Below are positions 1-11,834 of a DNA stretch of 64,000 nucleotides, in pieces. The notes below the pieces were generated by a model. The model saw only the letters and a list, made by a program, of their open reading frames with translations. It was not told the origin of the DNA and searched no databases. Location: assembly GCA_039545355.1 (NCBI GenBank), contig BCJJ01000008.1, forward strand, positions 124,001-188,000, in the 5' to 3' direction. How positions within the stretch are numbered: position 1 is the first letter of the stretch; each line of letters starts with the position of its first letter. The DNA is from Trichosporon coremiiforme (Eukaryota; Basidiomycota; Tremellomycetes; Trichosporonales; Trichosporonaceae). The position numbers were made by a program, and so were the translations under genes.

Positions 1-2530
1 GGCCAGTTTCTCGTCCGCGGGTGTATCTTTGGGATAGACAGCACAGTGGGTGCTGTGCCCTTCCCTGTATGCAGCACAGCCAGACGCCACCCCCACAGGC
101 TCTGAGTGCGTGTTAATAGTGCGGAGTTATGCGACCATCACACCGGAATAACATGAATCACACGAACCCTCCAAGCTGTATTCAAGGCAGTATGCTTAGC
201 GCGCCCAAGATTGCCCAGGTCACCAGGTGTTCGCTGAAACTCCTGAGAGCTGTTGTCGTATGCCTTTACAGTTATTTCACAAGCTCGCTGGGTCTGAGTA
301 TCGCTCTCCTGGGTGCTCATGCGAGAGTCTATCGAAAGCCCATGGCCTAGCCAGATCACGGCAGGGAGGATCAGTGTTCGCCGCAAGACCAGTGGCTGCC
401 CACTACCTCCGTCGGTTCGTTCTCGTAATAGACTGAAATCCTATTGATTACTGAGGCACGTCGAGGTGTTTGTCCTGATGTCCTCAGCGCTCGTGAGAAT
501 ACATAGCCCCACCTACGGTGCTCCTGACATCCTTGACATCCTGCAGTTCTTGCTCTCCTGCTGCTCCTCCCAGTGCAGCGCCCCATTCCTCTGAGCCTTT
601 ACATTCCTGTGCGATGTCTTGCCTATTTGTGGCCAAGTGAAGAACCTGCACAGCTTCGCATTCATGTTCCACTCGCCCTCGGTCGGTGATGTCTGCCTCA
701 GCTTCAGATTCGTCTTTTGCACTGGATTCCTCGGAATGTCTCCCACGGCAATAGCAGTTCCTATCCGCAGCAAACCATAGAGTTGCCCGTCCTGAACCCA
801 GCAGATTCTTGTGAGCGATAACCTCTATTCTACGGCTGCGGAGCTTGAGCTTGTCGTGATCTTTTGGTCGCTAACCCTCGGCGTCGACATCTTGACTTTT
901 GGCTGTGTTTCCTGAAGTTACTCATGGCCTCTTCTCAGTGTCCCTACCTAGACGCCCTTGACAAGACATTGCAGAGCCTGACTTGCTCATATGTCAATGT
1001 GGAAAGCTGCGCCAAGCCTCCGTCAAGTGTTCGCTAGCGCAATCAGACTTGACTTCCCAGAGTTCCAGAACTCTTGCCTCGAGATACGCACGTCCTCGAA
1101 CCCTCATCTTCCCTCGTTTCCCTCGTTTCTCGTGGCGCTGTGTCCTCTCGGCGTCTCGGCTCGGCGCTTCACGTGCAGGCGCAGTCTCAACTGCAGCCAG
1201 AGAGGGTTTGAATTCCCCTGTCCTATCCTAATGCCTTGAACGCTTCTTGGGACTGGAGCTGCACTGCGTAGTGTAAACTCAAGCGCTATCTAAGCATATC
1301 CCATCAGTCTAAGTCTAAGCTAAACGCTTCCAAACGCTTCCCCTCTCCACAGAACTTCAACCCTTCGAAATGCGGAGCAATATTCGTGCAGCGAGACTAC
1401 TCAGGCGCATTCAGAGTCTGGCCCAACTCAGCCTGCACCCTCAAGGCAAGGTGCCCGGACGAGCTCAGGTGTGCCCAGTTGGCGCAGGGGCTCAAGACTC
1501 CTCGGCGATCTCCCGTTCATACAAGGCCAGGAAGGGTCGAAGCACGTGCTGGAGCACCCCAGTTCGTGCCCCCTTACTTATCCCTGCTGTGTCTTTTGCG
1601 TGCCTCCGTTCCTCCGTTCCTCCGTTCCTCTGTCCCTCTGTCCCTCTGTCACTCTATCCCTCACACGGGTGATCGGGCGGAAACCTGTCTCTCACTTCTG
1701 GTCACGAGCAGCACGTCTAGAGTCCCACTGTCTGCAGAGCCTGAGCCATGCTGCTCACACGAGGTCGGCGCATGGCCAGCGCGGCCAATAGCGTGGTCGA
1801 GGGGACAGGATGAACACTTGAACACTTCTCGCAAGCTTCTCGCCAGCCCGGGAAGCGCGACCCGTCAAACCTAGCCGCAGACTGGCGCGCGCCAGCAGCT
1901 GAAAGGTGCTGGCGAGGTTGTGGCAGCGTGGTGTGCGATATCAGTCAAACGGTGTCGGTTGATTCGGCGTCCCACGTCGCGGCGCAGGACCCGCGCCGCC
2001 ACTCGCCGTTGTGTCACCACATGTGCAGAGCCCGCGACGGCTGGTGTCCTGGTGCATGTGTCCTGTTAGGAGCACATAGGAGCACATGCGGACCCGAACT
2101 CTTCACCAACATGCAGGCTGCTGGACAGTGCAGAGACCGGCGCCTGGAGGGATTGTTGGGAAGCTTGAGCTTGAGGTCGACACGCCTGTTGACACTCCTC
2201 CGTAGGATGAGACGTCGGGGCCCAAGACGAGGCAGTGTGAAGCGGACCCCGTTTGATGGCATGAGTCAGCTATCCTAGGGAGTGTTAGTGGTCAGCAGGA
2301 TCTGGCGTCGCCATCATCTCTTTCGCCTCAACCAGACTCTTCTCCGCTTCCAGTGACCTGTGAAGGCCGTGCCTTCCCTCCTTGTCGACGACTGACCAGG
2401 GCTGACTCACAGACTCAAAAGTGCACGGGAGAGACTGGCTCACTTCGGATGAGAGACCCCTCATGTCTGTCCGACATCAAAACTCACCAGCCCAGTGCCG
2501 CTACTATACACCAATGCATGCGATACACTC
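1..2530. other. Gene-poor stretch
   Basis: No open frame here has convincing domain content, codon bias or splice continuity. Short frames on both strands look random. The only structure I see is a pyrimidine-rich tandem repeat near 1603-1660. The right edge is the 3' end of the six-exon membrane protein gene read from the other strand. A gene with many tiny exons could be missed. Confidence 0.5.
1603..1660. repeat. Pyrimidine-rich tandem repeat
   Basis: Tandem copies of an 8-base unit, CCTCCGTT, grade into the variant CCCTCTGT and then decay. It is a simple microsatellite-like tract in non-coding DNA. Confidence 0.75.
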
Positions 2531-3956
2531 TTACACGAGCCCGCCCCAAGCCCCGAGGCCAGCAAAGACACTGCCGAGCGCGACGATGAGTCCCTGTTAT
2601 ATCAGTTTCCGCCTTTTGATCGTACTCACGCCCCACGTAACCGCCCCGACGCCAACACGCCCGACAACCTTCCAGGTCAAGTTCAACGCGATGTGAAGCA
2701 GCGTGACGAGCGCCCAGACGAGAGGGAGCCAGCGGCTCGGCTCGGGCCGGGGGGAGGCTGGCGGCCAGGAGCGCGCGATGCCGCCAAAGTTGAGCCCGTC
2801 CGTTTCAATGGAGCCGACGGCAGGTCGCGGATGGTGCCGGTATAATGGCGCCGAGTCGAAGTAAAACGCGCTCAGGATCAGCGTCAGACCCAGGTTGAGG
2901 AGGAGCGTGTCGATGCGCCAGAGGATGTGCAGTGGGAGCGGAATGAGCTGCGGTTAGCTAGCGATGCCGCGTACAAGCTTACGGGGAAGGGCACGCCCAT
3001 GACGTCCTCGAGTTCTGGTTGTCAGCTCCGCACAAACGTCTTAGCCTACCTCTACGCGCGCGCATGTTCTCGAGTACCTCGACACGCCTCTCGAGCTCTT
3101 CCTCCTCGAGCAGCACGTCCTCTTCGCTTACAGGCGAGTCCGGGAACTCGTCGTAGGTCTCGTCTACGTCCTCGGCGTCCCACGCACAAGCTCCGCACTC
3201 CTGTGGCGCCGCGTCGCCGAGGATATCCTGATACAGCGCCAGCTGCTCGTACCCCTGCACGATACCCCAGATCGTCTCGGCGGTGCCCCAGCCAAGGCCG
3301 AGCCAGAAGCTAGAGTGGAAGCCAGAGGTCGGGCTCGGCGTCGTCAGCGGGACGGATAACAGGCGCAGCGCCTCGTTCAGAGCCGTGCTGATGATAGTGG
3401 AGAGAATGACGGCACTGGCGGGAGAGATGCGCAGCGAACTGGTCGCCACAAACGTCGGCACACGAAGCGCCTGAACCGTGATCGACGCGAAGACGCCGAT
3501 CGAGAATGCCTTCCAGTAGAACGGGTGCGGATAGGTCTGCCCCGCCTTACGCTCTTCCCTGTTTGGCGGCCTGTTGTCAGCTATACGGTGAGAATCAAGT
3601 AACTACACACCATCCCCAGGTCACGAGAGCGACCAGACCAGCGAAGAAGACCAGCGTCGCGAGCGGGACGAGCATGTACACCCATTTCAGGACGTTCCAG
3701 CTCACTGCCGTCAGTTCGTAGATGCGAGGGCTAACGTACGGCTACGCAGCTGCGCCTCGTCCTCGTCGTCGAGTCCGTCATCATACTCCTCCGCTGCAAA
3801 GCCGCCGAACGGTCGAGGTGTGACTGAGCCGCTGCCGCGGGTGCTCGGCGCCTCGACCTGGAGCGCCGGCACCGCGCCATACGTCACTCGCTGACCTGCG
3901 CGGCGGGGAAGAGGCATGTTCTCGCTTGCGTCCTTGCCGCCCGTGGTGAGGGGCAT
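2531..3956 (-). CDS. Six-exon multi-pass membrane protein, unrecognised
   Basis: Exons (minus strand) are 3740-3956, 3611-3704, 3050-3570, 2983-3014, 2630-2947 and 2531-2593. They join in frame to 414 residues. All five introns are 35-40 nt with GT...AG ends, several with a CTGAC-like branch site. The N-terminus is hydrophilic and acidic. A transmembrane helix near residues 80-100 (WVYMLVPLATLVFFAGLVAL) is followed by PPNREERKAGQTYPHPFYWK and more hydrophobic segments. An acidic cytosolic stretch (DEDVLLEEEELE type) precedes RRELEDVMGVPFP, and the C-terminus is again hydrophobic, ending GAWGGLV. The regular spacing of helices around an acidic loop suggests an organelle membrane protein. I do not recognise the family and assign no function. 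It is divergent from the carnitine carrier gene. Confidence 0.85.
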
Positions 3957-4972
3957 GGCGGTGGCGATGAGAGAGTAGGTAGGATGGGATGGGTGTGTGA
4001 GAAAGGGTAAGAAGGAGGATCAGCTTAGACACACGATAGCGCTATCGTCGCGCTCGATGCCGACATTATTTGGCTTGCCCGTCCGATCTCACACGCCATC
4101 CGTCACACGCCCCCTTCCCCCGCCCGATCCGACGCGCCTGGGCGGCAAAGAGCCTGGCCCTCCTCCTCCACTCTCTGGCCTCGGAAGCAAACCCGCGCGA
4201 GAGTCACCTGTCGATCGCGTGCAGGGTGGAGATGCATCACGTGATGCCCTTAACCAGTTGGGTCGCGCTCCTGCGTGCCTGGGACCTGACGTTGGGCGGA
4301 GGATTGGGTGCGGATGGCGCGAGTGGAGGTGTGAGTTGGTTTTAAGCGACGGCGCGTGCAATTGACGAGTCGCGAGACCTGGGTGAATAGAGTGGAGGCG
4401 GCTCGAGTCGGAGATATCGTCGGCATCGTCAATGGACCGTCGCACGCTGTTGTTGCCAGATGAGATCCACTCGGTGTTGAGCTTTAAGGCGGGTGATGAC
4501 ATGACAGAGGTTGAGTGTGCGCAAAGCGGCGGGCGCCGCGTATGACCACGCCAGCGTTGGGTGACATCCTTTGGCTGCAGGCATCCCATGCCATGCGTTC
4601 TATGTACGCTTTTCCCGGTTACGCAGATACCGACGGGGCGGGGGCCCAGGAATCCAAAGCATCCAAAGCGGGGGCGGAACCAAATCCGCGTCACAACTCA
4701 CGGTGTGGGCGCTTTGAGCGACCAATAGCCGAGCCTTGCCTCCGAGCGTACCACCGCGCGCGACCGTAGCACCCTCGGCACTGCCGCATACTCGCGCACA
4801 CTATATCCAGACCGGGCACACCACTTTCTCTTTTTCCTTTCTTCCTTGCCTTCTCGTCGCCCTCGCCCTCGATCAACCACAACGCCAACGCCAACGCTTA
4901 CAGCAAGCGTAAAGTACGAGCAGCCCTCTCTCTCCTCCCGCCCCGACACCACTCACCATCACGAAACCAGCC
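3957..4972. other. Divergent intergenic region with promoters of both neighbours
   Basis: About 1 kb separates the start codons of the membrane protein gene (-) and the carrier gene (+), so it must hold both promoters. The last 150 bases before the carrier start are pyrimidine-rich (CCTTCTCGTCGCCCTCGCCC type), as is common in fungal 5' leaders. I see no convincing TATA box and no gene. Confidence 0.55.
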
Positions 4973-6311
4973 ATGTCTGACGAAGCCTCCGACATCAAGG
5001 CCGAGCAGGTCGCCGACCAGAAGTCGACCGTCGACCCCATCAAGTCGTTCCTCTCCGGCGGCTTCGGTGGTATCTGTGCCGTCCTCGTCGGTCACCCCTT
5101 CGACCTGACCAAGACCCGTCTCCAGACTGCTCCCCCCGGAACTTACACCGGCGCTGTTGACGTCGTCAAGAAGACCCTCGCTCGTGATGGCATCAAGGGG
5201 TGAGTGCCTAGCTAGACGCTTGTCGCGTGAAAGGAGCTCGCTGACAGACGCAGTCTCTACCGTGGTATTACCCCTCCCCTCCTCGGTGTTACTCCCATCT
5301 TCGCCATCTCCTTCTGGGTGAGTCCGCATCAATAGCCGGCTCGTGAACTGGCGATCGGATTAGGCACTGGCCATTGCCGTCGGCGAATCGGGCAGATAGG
5401 CAATTGGGTCACCAGCCAATCTATCATCCTCGTTTACACCCTCGTGATGTGGGGTCCTCATGTGATGCTCAGGAGCACCTGGGGCTCAGCGGGGTGCCGT
5501 GCATCCGTGTCGTGCATTTGCCAGAAATGCGTAACCATTTTCCCGGTACTGGATGTCCGGTGCCATGGTGATGCCGCCAATTTCCCGATCGGCCTTGGCC
5601 GCCACTCCGCCTCCACTGCCTGCCTCCACTTGAACCTCTCCGCTGACGAACCAGGGTTACGACGTCGGCAAGCGCATCGTCTACGCGATGACCCCCGAGC
5701 GCAAGTCGGAGGCGCTCACCATGCCCGAGCTCGCCTTCGCCGGCTTCTTCTCGGCCGTCCCCGCCACCTTTGTTGCCGCCCCCGCTGAGCGTATCAAGGT
5801 CCTCCTCCAGGTCCAGGGCCAGGGTGGCAAGCCCGCTTACACCGGCCCCGCCGACGTTGTGAAGAAGCTCTACGCCGAGGGTGGTCTCAAGTCGATCTTC
5901 CGCGGTACCGGTGCCACCCTTGCTCGTGACGGACCCGGTTCGGCTGTCTACTTCCTGACGTACGAGGTCATCAAGAAGAAGCTCTCTGGCCAGCCGACGA
6001 TCGACCCCAAGACTGGCGAGTCTGTCGCTGCTCCCCTCTCCCTCCCCGCCGTCATGTTCGCTGGTGGTTCCGCCGGTGTCGCCATGTGGGCCCTCGCCAT
6101 CCCCCCCGACACGATCAAGTCGCGTCTCCAGTCCGCCCCCCAGGGCACGTACTCGGGCTTCATGGACTGCGCCCGCAAGCTCATCGCCCAGGACGGCATC
6201 GGCGCCCTCTGGAAGGGCTTCGGACCCGCCATGGCCCGTGCCTTCCCCGCCAACGCGGCCACGTTCGTCGGTGTCGAGCTCTCGCTCGCCGCTATGAACA
6301 AGCTCTGGTAA
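4973..6311 (+). CDS. CRC1: Mitochondrial carnitine/acylcarnitine carrier
   Basis: Exons 4973-5199, 5254-5317 and 5655-6311 join in frame to 315 residues, close to the usual ~300 for mitochondrial carriers (SLC25 family). All three carrier signatures are visible: HPFDLTKTRLQ, PAERIKVLLQVQ and PPDTIKSRLQ, one per ~100-residue repeat. The second matches the carnitine/acylcarnitine subgroup, where the equivalent is P-G-E-R-I-K-x-L-L-Q-x-Q. It should exchange acylcarnitine for carnitine across the inner mitochondrial membrane and so feed acetyl or acyl units into mitochondria. Subgroup assignment rests on the signature lines from memory. The second intron (337 nt) is far longer than its neighbours. 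A relaxed carrier of related substrate is the main alternative. Confidence 0.9.
5318..5654 (+). other. Unusually long intron of the carrier gene
   Basis: This 337-nt intron starts GTGAGTCC and ends GACGAACCAG. Most introns in the window are 34-75 nt. It contains short open frames on both strands, none with coding character. Confidence 0.8.
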
Positions 6312-6951
6312 AAATCTCAGAAGTCTAATCATCGATAGAGTTGTATTCATGCAGCATTGGATTTAAGGAAGGGGGTTGCGGAGCGTGGAGGGATAGAGCG
6401 AGCGGTAGCGAGCGTCGGTGGGCTGGAGCAGTGAGTGCTTCCAAGTGAACTAACAAATCGCAGTGCGCAGGCCGCATTGACATGGACGGTGGTGGAAAAC
6501 TGAACCCAGTGGGTGGCGACCGACCCGATTCTTCCATCGATTCTCAATGTTCGGCGCATTGTCCATCACTCTTCGCTCTTCGCCCAATTCGTCCGGTGCC
6601 ACCGCAGTCTCACGCCTCACTGATGCACTAATAGCAGCTGACAAGTCCCAAGCCTACCGATCTGAGTTGTATCAGCTATGGTCCGAAGGGATTGCGAAAG
6701 ACCTGGAAGCCGCATGTCCGGATTCTGATGGACATGGCTCGCCGCCAGAGGCGAGAGTGTGGCACACCTGGATACACACACTCGTTTCAGTATCTTCACG
6801 TCGTGAAGTGTGCTCCCTCTGCCCTCACGCCCGGCCCCCGGACTCCCGGACTCCTGTCGACTGACTGAGACTGATGGACAGCACCCAGCCGCCACTCCAT
6901 GGCTGCATGAGCGAACTCACGCGTTCAACTCTTAACATCACTCTCCCCTCA
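6312..6951. other. Intergenic region between carrier and low-complexity protein
   Basis: Carrier 3' region, followed by the 5' region of the next gene. A short open frame from 6547 has no recognisable features and I do not call it. No TATA box is evident. Confidence 0.4.
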
Positions 6952-9101
6952 ATGTCGGTCGAGGAACGTCTCCAACGTCTCCTCAACCCTCCTCCTCTTC
7001 TTTCAAAGCAAGATAGGATCCCAGCAATCCAGTACGAAGCGCCCAGCAAGTTGGCGTTGATCACTGCGTCGCGGCCGGTGTTGTCGCCTTCACCGTCTCC
7101 TTCGATTCCACACAGCTCGGCCTCGACGACTCCCTTGGCAGCGCACATTCCGCCTTCCCAACAGAACGAGCAGCTCCCCTGGCCCCAGTGTCAAGGGAAC
7201 TGTCCCCGCTCACCGGGCGGTAAGGCGTGCAGGGATCTGAACTGTGCCCTCAAGTCGCCCGTTCGTATCCGCACTTCGACTCCTTCCAGTCCCTCTTCCA
7301 TCATTCACCCTTCCTCCTCACCTTCACCATCGACGACAACTCCCTCCAACAGCCTCCTTAAGCCACCCCCGTCCAACCTCACGCCCTTCGCCGCGCTCGA
7401 GCGTGCCGCAACCTCACCCGGCTTTTCCCCCGAGGTCACTTTCGACACCACCATCAGTGGCGAGAGCACGCGCGAGAAGATCGACTTCCGGATTCATCAA
7501 GTCCCCTCTCAACAGCTCACGGCGTGCTCGACCCCAGACGTGGCCAGCCAAGAGGCTTTTTGCGGATACACGGACGTCGAGGCGGAGCTCGAGGCGATCA
7601 CGCACCGCGCGCCGCCACGTTACTCCCCCATTCTACCCTCTTCCACTACTCACCGCTCGCCGAGTCAGAGACTTGGCAAGTCGCGGCCCGATACGCCCGT
7701 TCCAATCCCTATCCTCAACAGAGCGAGCAAGGTGAGGAACGGAGACAACATGGCATCCAACAACAGGGGCAAGGCGCACTTTGCAAACGACCCCGACATC
7801 TTCGTCCCCCTGCACTATGACACGACGTACTCCCAGCCCGAGCCGTCCATTGATTCGGCCCTGCTCTCCGAGCTGGTGACGGACACGACTGGCGTGAGTC
7901 CCCCAACCTCCCCGGCATCCCTTACGTTGAAGCATGCTGACCCCAGTTCACCCAAGAGCGACAGGCGAGGCGCGACCGTCGCGCCCAGATGAAGGAGAAG
8001 GAACGCGCCGAGAACCAGAGGAGGGAGAGGCTGGAGATGGAGAGGGAGAAGCCGGCCTCGCGCGGCCCGCCGACCCACGCCGTGCTCTATGACGAGGAGA
8101 ATAGGAGTTGTGGCCGGGTCCCGTTCGTCTTCTCCCTCGTTGGAGGCGTTGCTCTGCCCGAGGGAGGCACTGGCCCCGCGCTCGTGGCCCAGCCGCAGTC
8201 CCGCCAGCTTGGTGCTCCAATGTACCACTCGACCCCCCACGCTCACCACTCGATGCCTCCAGCTCATCAATCTACCTCTCATGGCCAGACCGTAGGCCGC
8301 TCGCAGTCCCTCCGCACCCAGCACATGAAGGCGAAGACGGCACATCCCAGCTCGAGACCGTCGTCGCGCGAGTCGGAGCCCACGGCTGAGAGTTATGCCA
8401 CTGCCCGTGGCATCTCGCCGGAGGACAGGGGTCGTCTGCCGCCTGGAGCGTCAGACTTCCCTCCTACCAATGCGGGGTACGATGGTCGCTACCCACCTCT
8501 CCCCCAGCCTTACCCGCGCCACCCTGACCATCCCGGGCCCCAGCTCCAGGCACGAACCACAAGCCGTTCCCACCATCATCCCGACACTTCAGCCATGTAC
8601 GCTGTCCCCGCCGCTCCGACCAAGCCGAGCCTGGATGCCCTCATCGCCGCCCAAATCGCCAGTCCCCACCCCATCCCCGGTATTCACCACTCCGTGCCCG
8701 CGCGGAATAACCCATGGGACGATCTCTTCGCCACATCCCTGTATGGGCTCGCCTATTCCTCCCTAGCCAGGGAGGAGAAGAAGGAGGTCCAGCGAGCCAA
8801 AATCATTCGAGGCGCGCAGATCTCGGCCTCTGGGTCTAAGGGGTTGGCCAAGATCAAGGCAGGTGAGGTTAAGATGGGGGTGAAGAGCGTTGGGCGGGAG
8901 ATGGGGAGGAGAGTAAGGGGGAAGAGGGAGGAGGAGGTGCATCCGCTCGAGTACGAGTTTGACGCTGTCGGCAACATGTACGCTCGATATGCGGACGAGC
9001 CTGACTCGAGCTACAGGGTTGAGGAGCGGCATGCCCGTGCCTGTGCCCGTCAAGGAGGAGAGGAGGGAGACGGAGCAGCGGCCCGCGTCGAGGATTTCTG
9101 A
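6952..9101 (+). CDS. Ser/Pro-rich low-complexity protein, unrecognised
   Basis: Exons 6952-7893 and 7947-9101 join through a 53-nt intron (GTGAGT...GACCCCAG, branch GCTGAC) to about 698 residues. An upstream in-frame ATG at 6874 would add 26 residues; I prefer 6952 because MSVEERLQRLLN begins like a structured helix. The first half is Ser/Pro/Thr-rich with a short Cys-containing patch (QCQGNCPRSPGGKACRDLNC). The start of exon 2 is a strongly charged helix (ERQARRDRRAQMKEKERAENQR), a likely coiled coil, followed by a His/Pro-rich region and a basic C-terminal third. The last ~30 residues are uncertain, because another frame after 8959 stays open to 9186. No family recognised. Confidence 0.65.
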
Positions 9102-9303
9102 GAGGTCGGGAAGGTCTGGACAGAGTGCTGGGACCGTTGCGCCTAGTGCGCTGAATGGGAGGAGGTATCTCGAGGGCCAGGTCTAGCTCCTTGAATTTGA
9201 GCTCACCCACTTCTCCAAAGATTCTTTCAGCAATTGTTTTTTACTGTATATTGGATGTTTTCGCGGGGTTTCCCCATACAGTATTTTCACCACAGCCCTT
9301 CTC

Positions 9304-10347
9304 CTATTCCCTGTTACTTAGTTTCCGTGCGTTCTTCAAAAACATTCCGTCGTTGTGTATAGTCTTCTGTGGTTTGCTGCTCAACCAACTAACTGTAGGG
9401 GGTGGTTCAACCAGTCTCCGAATGCATCCTCGTTTAGAATAGTCTCCTCCCTCAGGGCTAGCTTTGTAAAGAAGGCCCGGATAATGCAGGGTGCCGACGT
9501 CCGCGTCGATCAGACCCGTCAAGGTTTTAAGAAACTGGTGTTTCTTCTCCTGCTGCAGATCGAAGGTTATGGCCACCACGACCCGGAGGAGGGGCTGACG
9601 CTCGCGGAGCTTGATGCTCGTTACGTAACTGATGGCTGCTTGCTCGTTATCAACGGCGAGAACGAGGCGCTCCACACAAGGTGCGAGCAGGCTGAGGAGA
9701 AAGGGGCTTGGTGGAGATGCGCGCGCTCCGAGCCGGAGCAGAACCAAAAAGCAGGCATGCACGAGCTCTTTGCCGTCCAGGATCACGTCTTCCCCCATGA
9801 CGTACACGGTCAGCTTGCGAATGCATGTCGGGATCGTGACTGGCCCCGCATAGTCTGTGAGGAGGACACCAACTTCTCCGAGGCAGAGGGTCATGCGAGT
9901 GGCCTTTTCAAGCAGCTTGAAGGGACTGCTGTAGCTGGTGCCGTTTCGTAGAGCCTCGGCGGAGGAGAAGAGGTCCCACACCAGGTCATCGGACCAGGTG
10001 AACACGCCGCGAGCATGGCGGAGGGCGAAGGCCTCGGCAGAACCGATACCGTCCTTGAGATTCCGTGCACGGATTTTCATGAGCCGCGCCGAGGGACAGA
10101 ACATTGGCGCTCTTGAATAGCCTTTGGTGTTGATGCACAACGCTACGGAGTCAGGGGGAATCGGTGCGTCTACGTTCCTGTCGTTTGGCGAAAAGAACAG
10201 ATCAATGAGCTGACAGTGCAAACTGTCAACCTCGAGCTTGAAAGAGGAGCAGAGAAGACGCAACTTGATCTGGGTTTCGAAGTCGCAGTAGCCGATAATA
10301 TCAGAGAAGATGTGGGGGAAGAAGGCGTAGTCGAGAGTGGCGACCAT
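9304..10347 (-). CDS. F-box-like protein, tandem copy A (intact)
   Basis: One exon, 347 residues from MVATLDYAFFPHIF. Upstream in-frame ATGs exist, but this start matches the paralogue at 11681. The N-terminus, YAFFPHIFSDIIGYCDFETQIKLRLLCSSFK, has the helix-turn-helix hydrophobic pattern of an F-box-like domain. The rest resembles the variable substrate-side region of fungal F-box families and has no clear repeats. A role in SCF ubiquitin ligase recruitment is the family expectation only. A block of 39 bases upstream is nearly identical to one upstream of copy B, so promoter and gene were duplicated together. The domain call is by pattern only. Confidence 0.7.
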   Translation of the reverse strand: MVATLDYAFFPHIFSDIIGYCDFETQIKLRLLCSSFKLEVDSLHCQLIDLFFSPNDRNVDAPIPPDSVALCINTKGYSRAPMFCPSARLMKIRARNLKDGIGSAEAFALRHARGVFTWSDDLVWDLFSSAEALRNGTSYSSPFKLLEKATRMTLCLGEVGVLLTDYAGPVTIPTCIRKLTVYVMGEDVILDGKELVHACFLVLLRLGARASPPSPFLLSLLAPCVERLVLAVDNEQAAISYVTSIKLRERQPLLRVVVAITFDLQQEKKHQFLKTLTGLIDADVGTLHYPGLLYKASPEGGDYSKRGCIRRLVEPPPTVSWLSSKPQKTIHNDGMFLKNARKLSNRE

Positions 10348-10521
10348 GGTGAGGGTGCTTGGGTCTGTGGAGACGGGTGAGGACCACAATTGTGGTCTTA
10401 GCCGCGAAGTGGAGGAGAGCGAATGCAGTCGGCAGAGATGAACGTGGATCAGAAGCAAGGAGAATGGTCAAGACGAGAGTCAGTCTGTGTCGTGGAACTG
10501 GACAAGTGCTGGTCAGCTGTC

Positions 10522-10560
10522 GAAAGCGGAAGCGGGCGCAAGTCGCGTCGATCGCAGCCC
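10522..10560 (-). promoter_or_regulatory. Conserved upstream block of F-box-like copy A
   Basis: Begins GAAAGCGGAAGCGGGCGCA and matches the block at 11835-11874 at 35 of 39 positions by eye. It lies about 175 bases 5' of the copy A start. Conservation outside coding DNA fits either a retained regulatory element or a recent duplication boundary. Confidence 0.6.
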
Positions 10561-10723
10561 CAATGGCGCACTCCGGCTCCGGAGATCACTGTAGTCGTGG
10601 CCGATGCCTGCCTCGCTATCTCGACGATATGCATGTTTCTGTAACAACGCCCTAGAGCCTGTATGCATTCGGTCCTATCCAGAGAGATTCTTCGTCTACA
10701 TTGGACATACCTACTGAACTACC

Positions 10724-11681
10724 TCACCAATGTTCGTCACTGATGGACTCGCGAACGGTGACAGCTGCCGGCAAGATCTTTGCCAACTCGTCTCGCAGCT
10801 CGTCTCCGCGTTCATGGCACCAGTCGCCGGTTACGACTAATACGACTACCTCCACTTGCAAGTCGGGATGAAAGCTCCTGGCTCTTGATGGCGTTGAAAT
10901 AGGCTATGGCGTCGTCATCATAGGCGATGAGGAGGACGAGGTGTCGCACACATGGCCTCAACAGACTGGTGAAAAAATCATTACGGAGGATCGCCTCCCC
11001 GTTGTTCTCCTGCTCCTCCTGTCAGAGTGTGAGGGCCTCCTCACTGATAGCAAAGCGCAGAAAGTAACAGTTGTGCAATAGCGTGCTCCTGGGCATCCAC
11101 ACATCATCGCCCTGCTGGCGCAATTCCAGCCTCTGAATAGTCGAAGGAATGGCGACCTGAGCTGGAACCGAAACGCCAGCTGGGACAGAAAGCTCCTCCA
11201 TGAGGAGCTCCAGCCGTTCGACCCTGTCCAGCAGCTTGAAGAAGCTGTGGTATCTTGCTCCCGTTTCCAGGGCATTAGCGGCCCACATAGCATCCCACAT
11301 GAGGTCGTAAAACCAGGTGGAAACCGTGTGGGCGTTGCGGAGAGCGAAGACATGTTCTGGCTGAATGCCCACCGTCAGGTCCAGCCTTTCGCCGCCTATG
11401 TAGTGAGAGGAACAAAGAGCAGGGACCCTGCCATTGTATTTATCGTTCCGAGGAGTGACTTCTAGAGTCGCATGTTCAGGATGGGCAGGGAGGTCTCCGT
11501 CCACGTCCGATCCCCTATTAGGTTCGATGAGGAACGTGAGCTCTGAGCAGTGCAGCTTGTCGATCTCAACCTTGATAGACGAGCAGAGCGTCCGCAGCTT
11601 GTTCCGAGTCTTGACGTCGCACTGGCTGATGATCTCGGAGAAGATGTGGGGGAAGAAGGCGTAGTCGATGGTGGTGACCAT
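10724..11681 (-). pseudogene. F-box-like protein, tandem copy B (nonsense plus frameshift)
   Basis: From MVTTIDYAFFPHIFSEIISQCD the frame runs colinear with copy A (NKLRTLCSSIKVEIDKLHC against IKLRLLCSSFKLEVDSLHC). It meets an in-frame TGA after EEALTL, near 11022. The same frame continues with homologous sequence (LLRPCVRHLVLLIAYDDDAIAYFNAIK against LLAPCVERLVLAVDNEQAAISYVTSIK). Near 10870 homology moves to another frame (PDLQVEVVVLVVTGDW against PLLRVVVAITFD) and ends at 10724. No short intron removes both lesions while keeping frame. A 224-residue truncated protein could still carry the F-box-like part. Sequencing error is possible but would need two events. Confidence 0.75.
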
Positions 11682-11834
11682 GATGCTGTCTGGCGGTTGC
11701 GCTCTAGTCTGGATCATCGAGCCAGGTAAGCGTAGTGGGTAGACGGAGATTGTGCAGGACCAAGAAGTAAGAGAAAACTGGCGAGATGTTCAGTAGTAGT
11801 GCGTGTCAAAGGAGTGAGTTCGTGGCCGTCAGAT

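Noticed and set aside
5469..6350. Long minus-strand open frame opposite the carrier gene (293 codons)
   Set aside because: It is a shadow of the GC-rich third codon positions of the carrier gene: Gly/Glu/Asp/Leu-rich with no domain.
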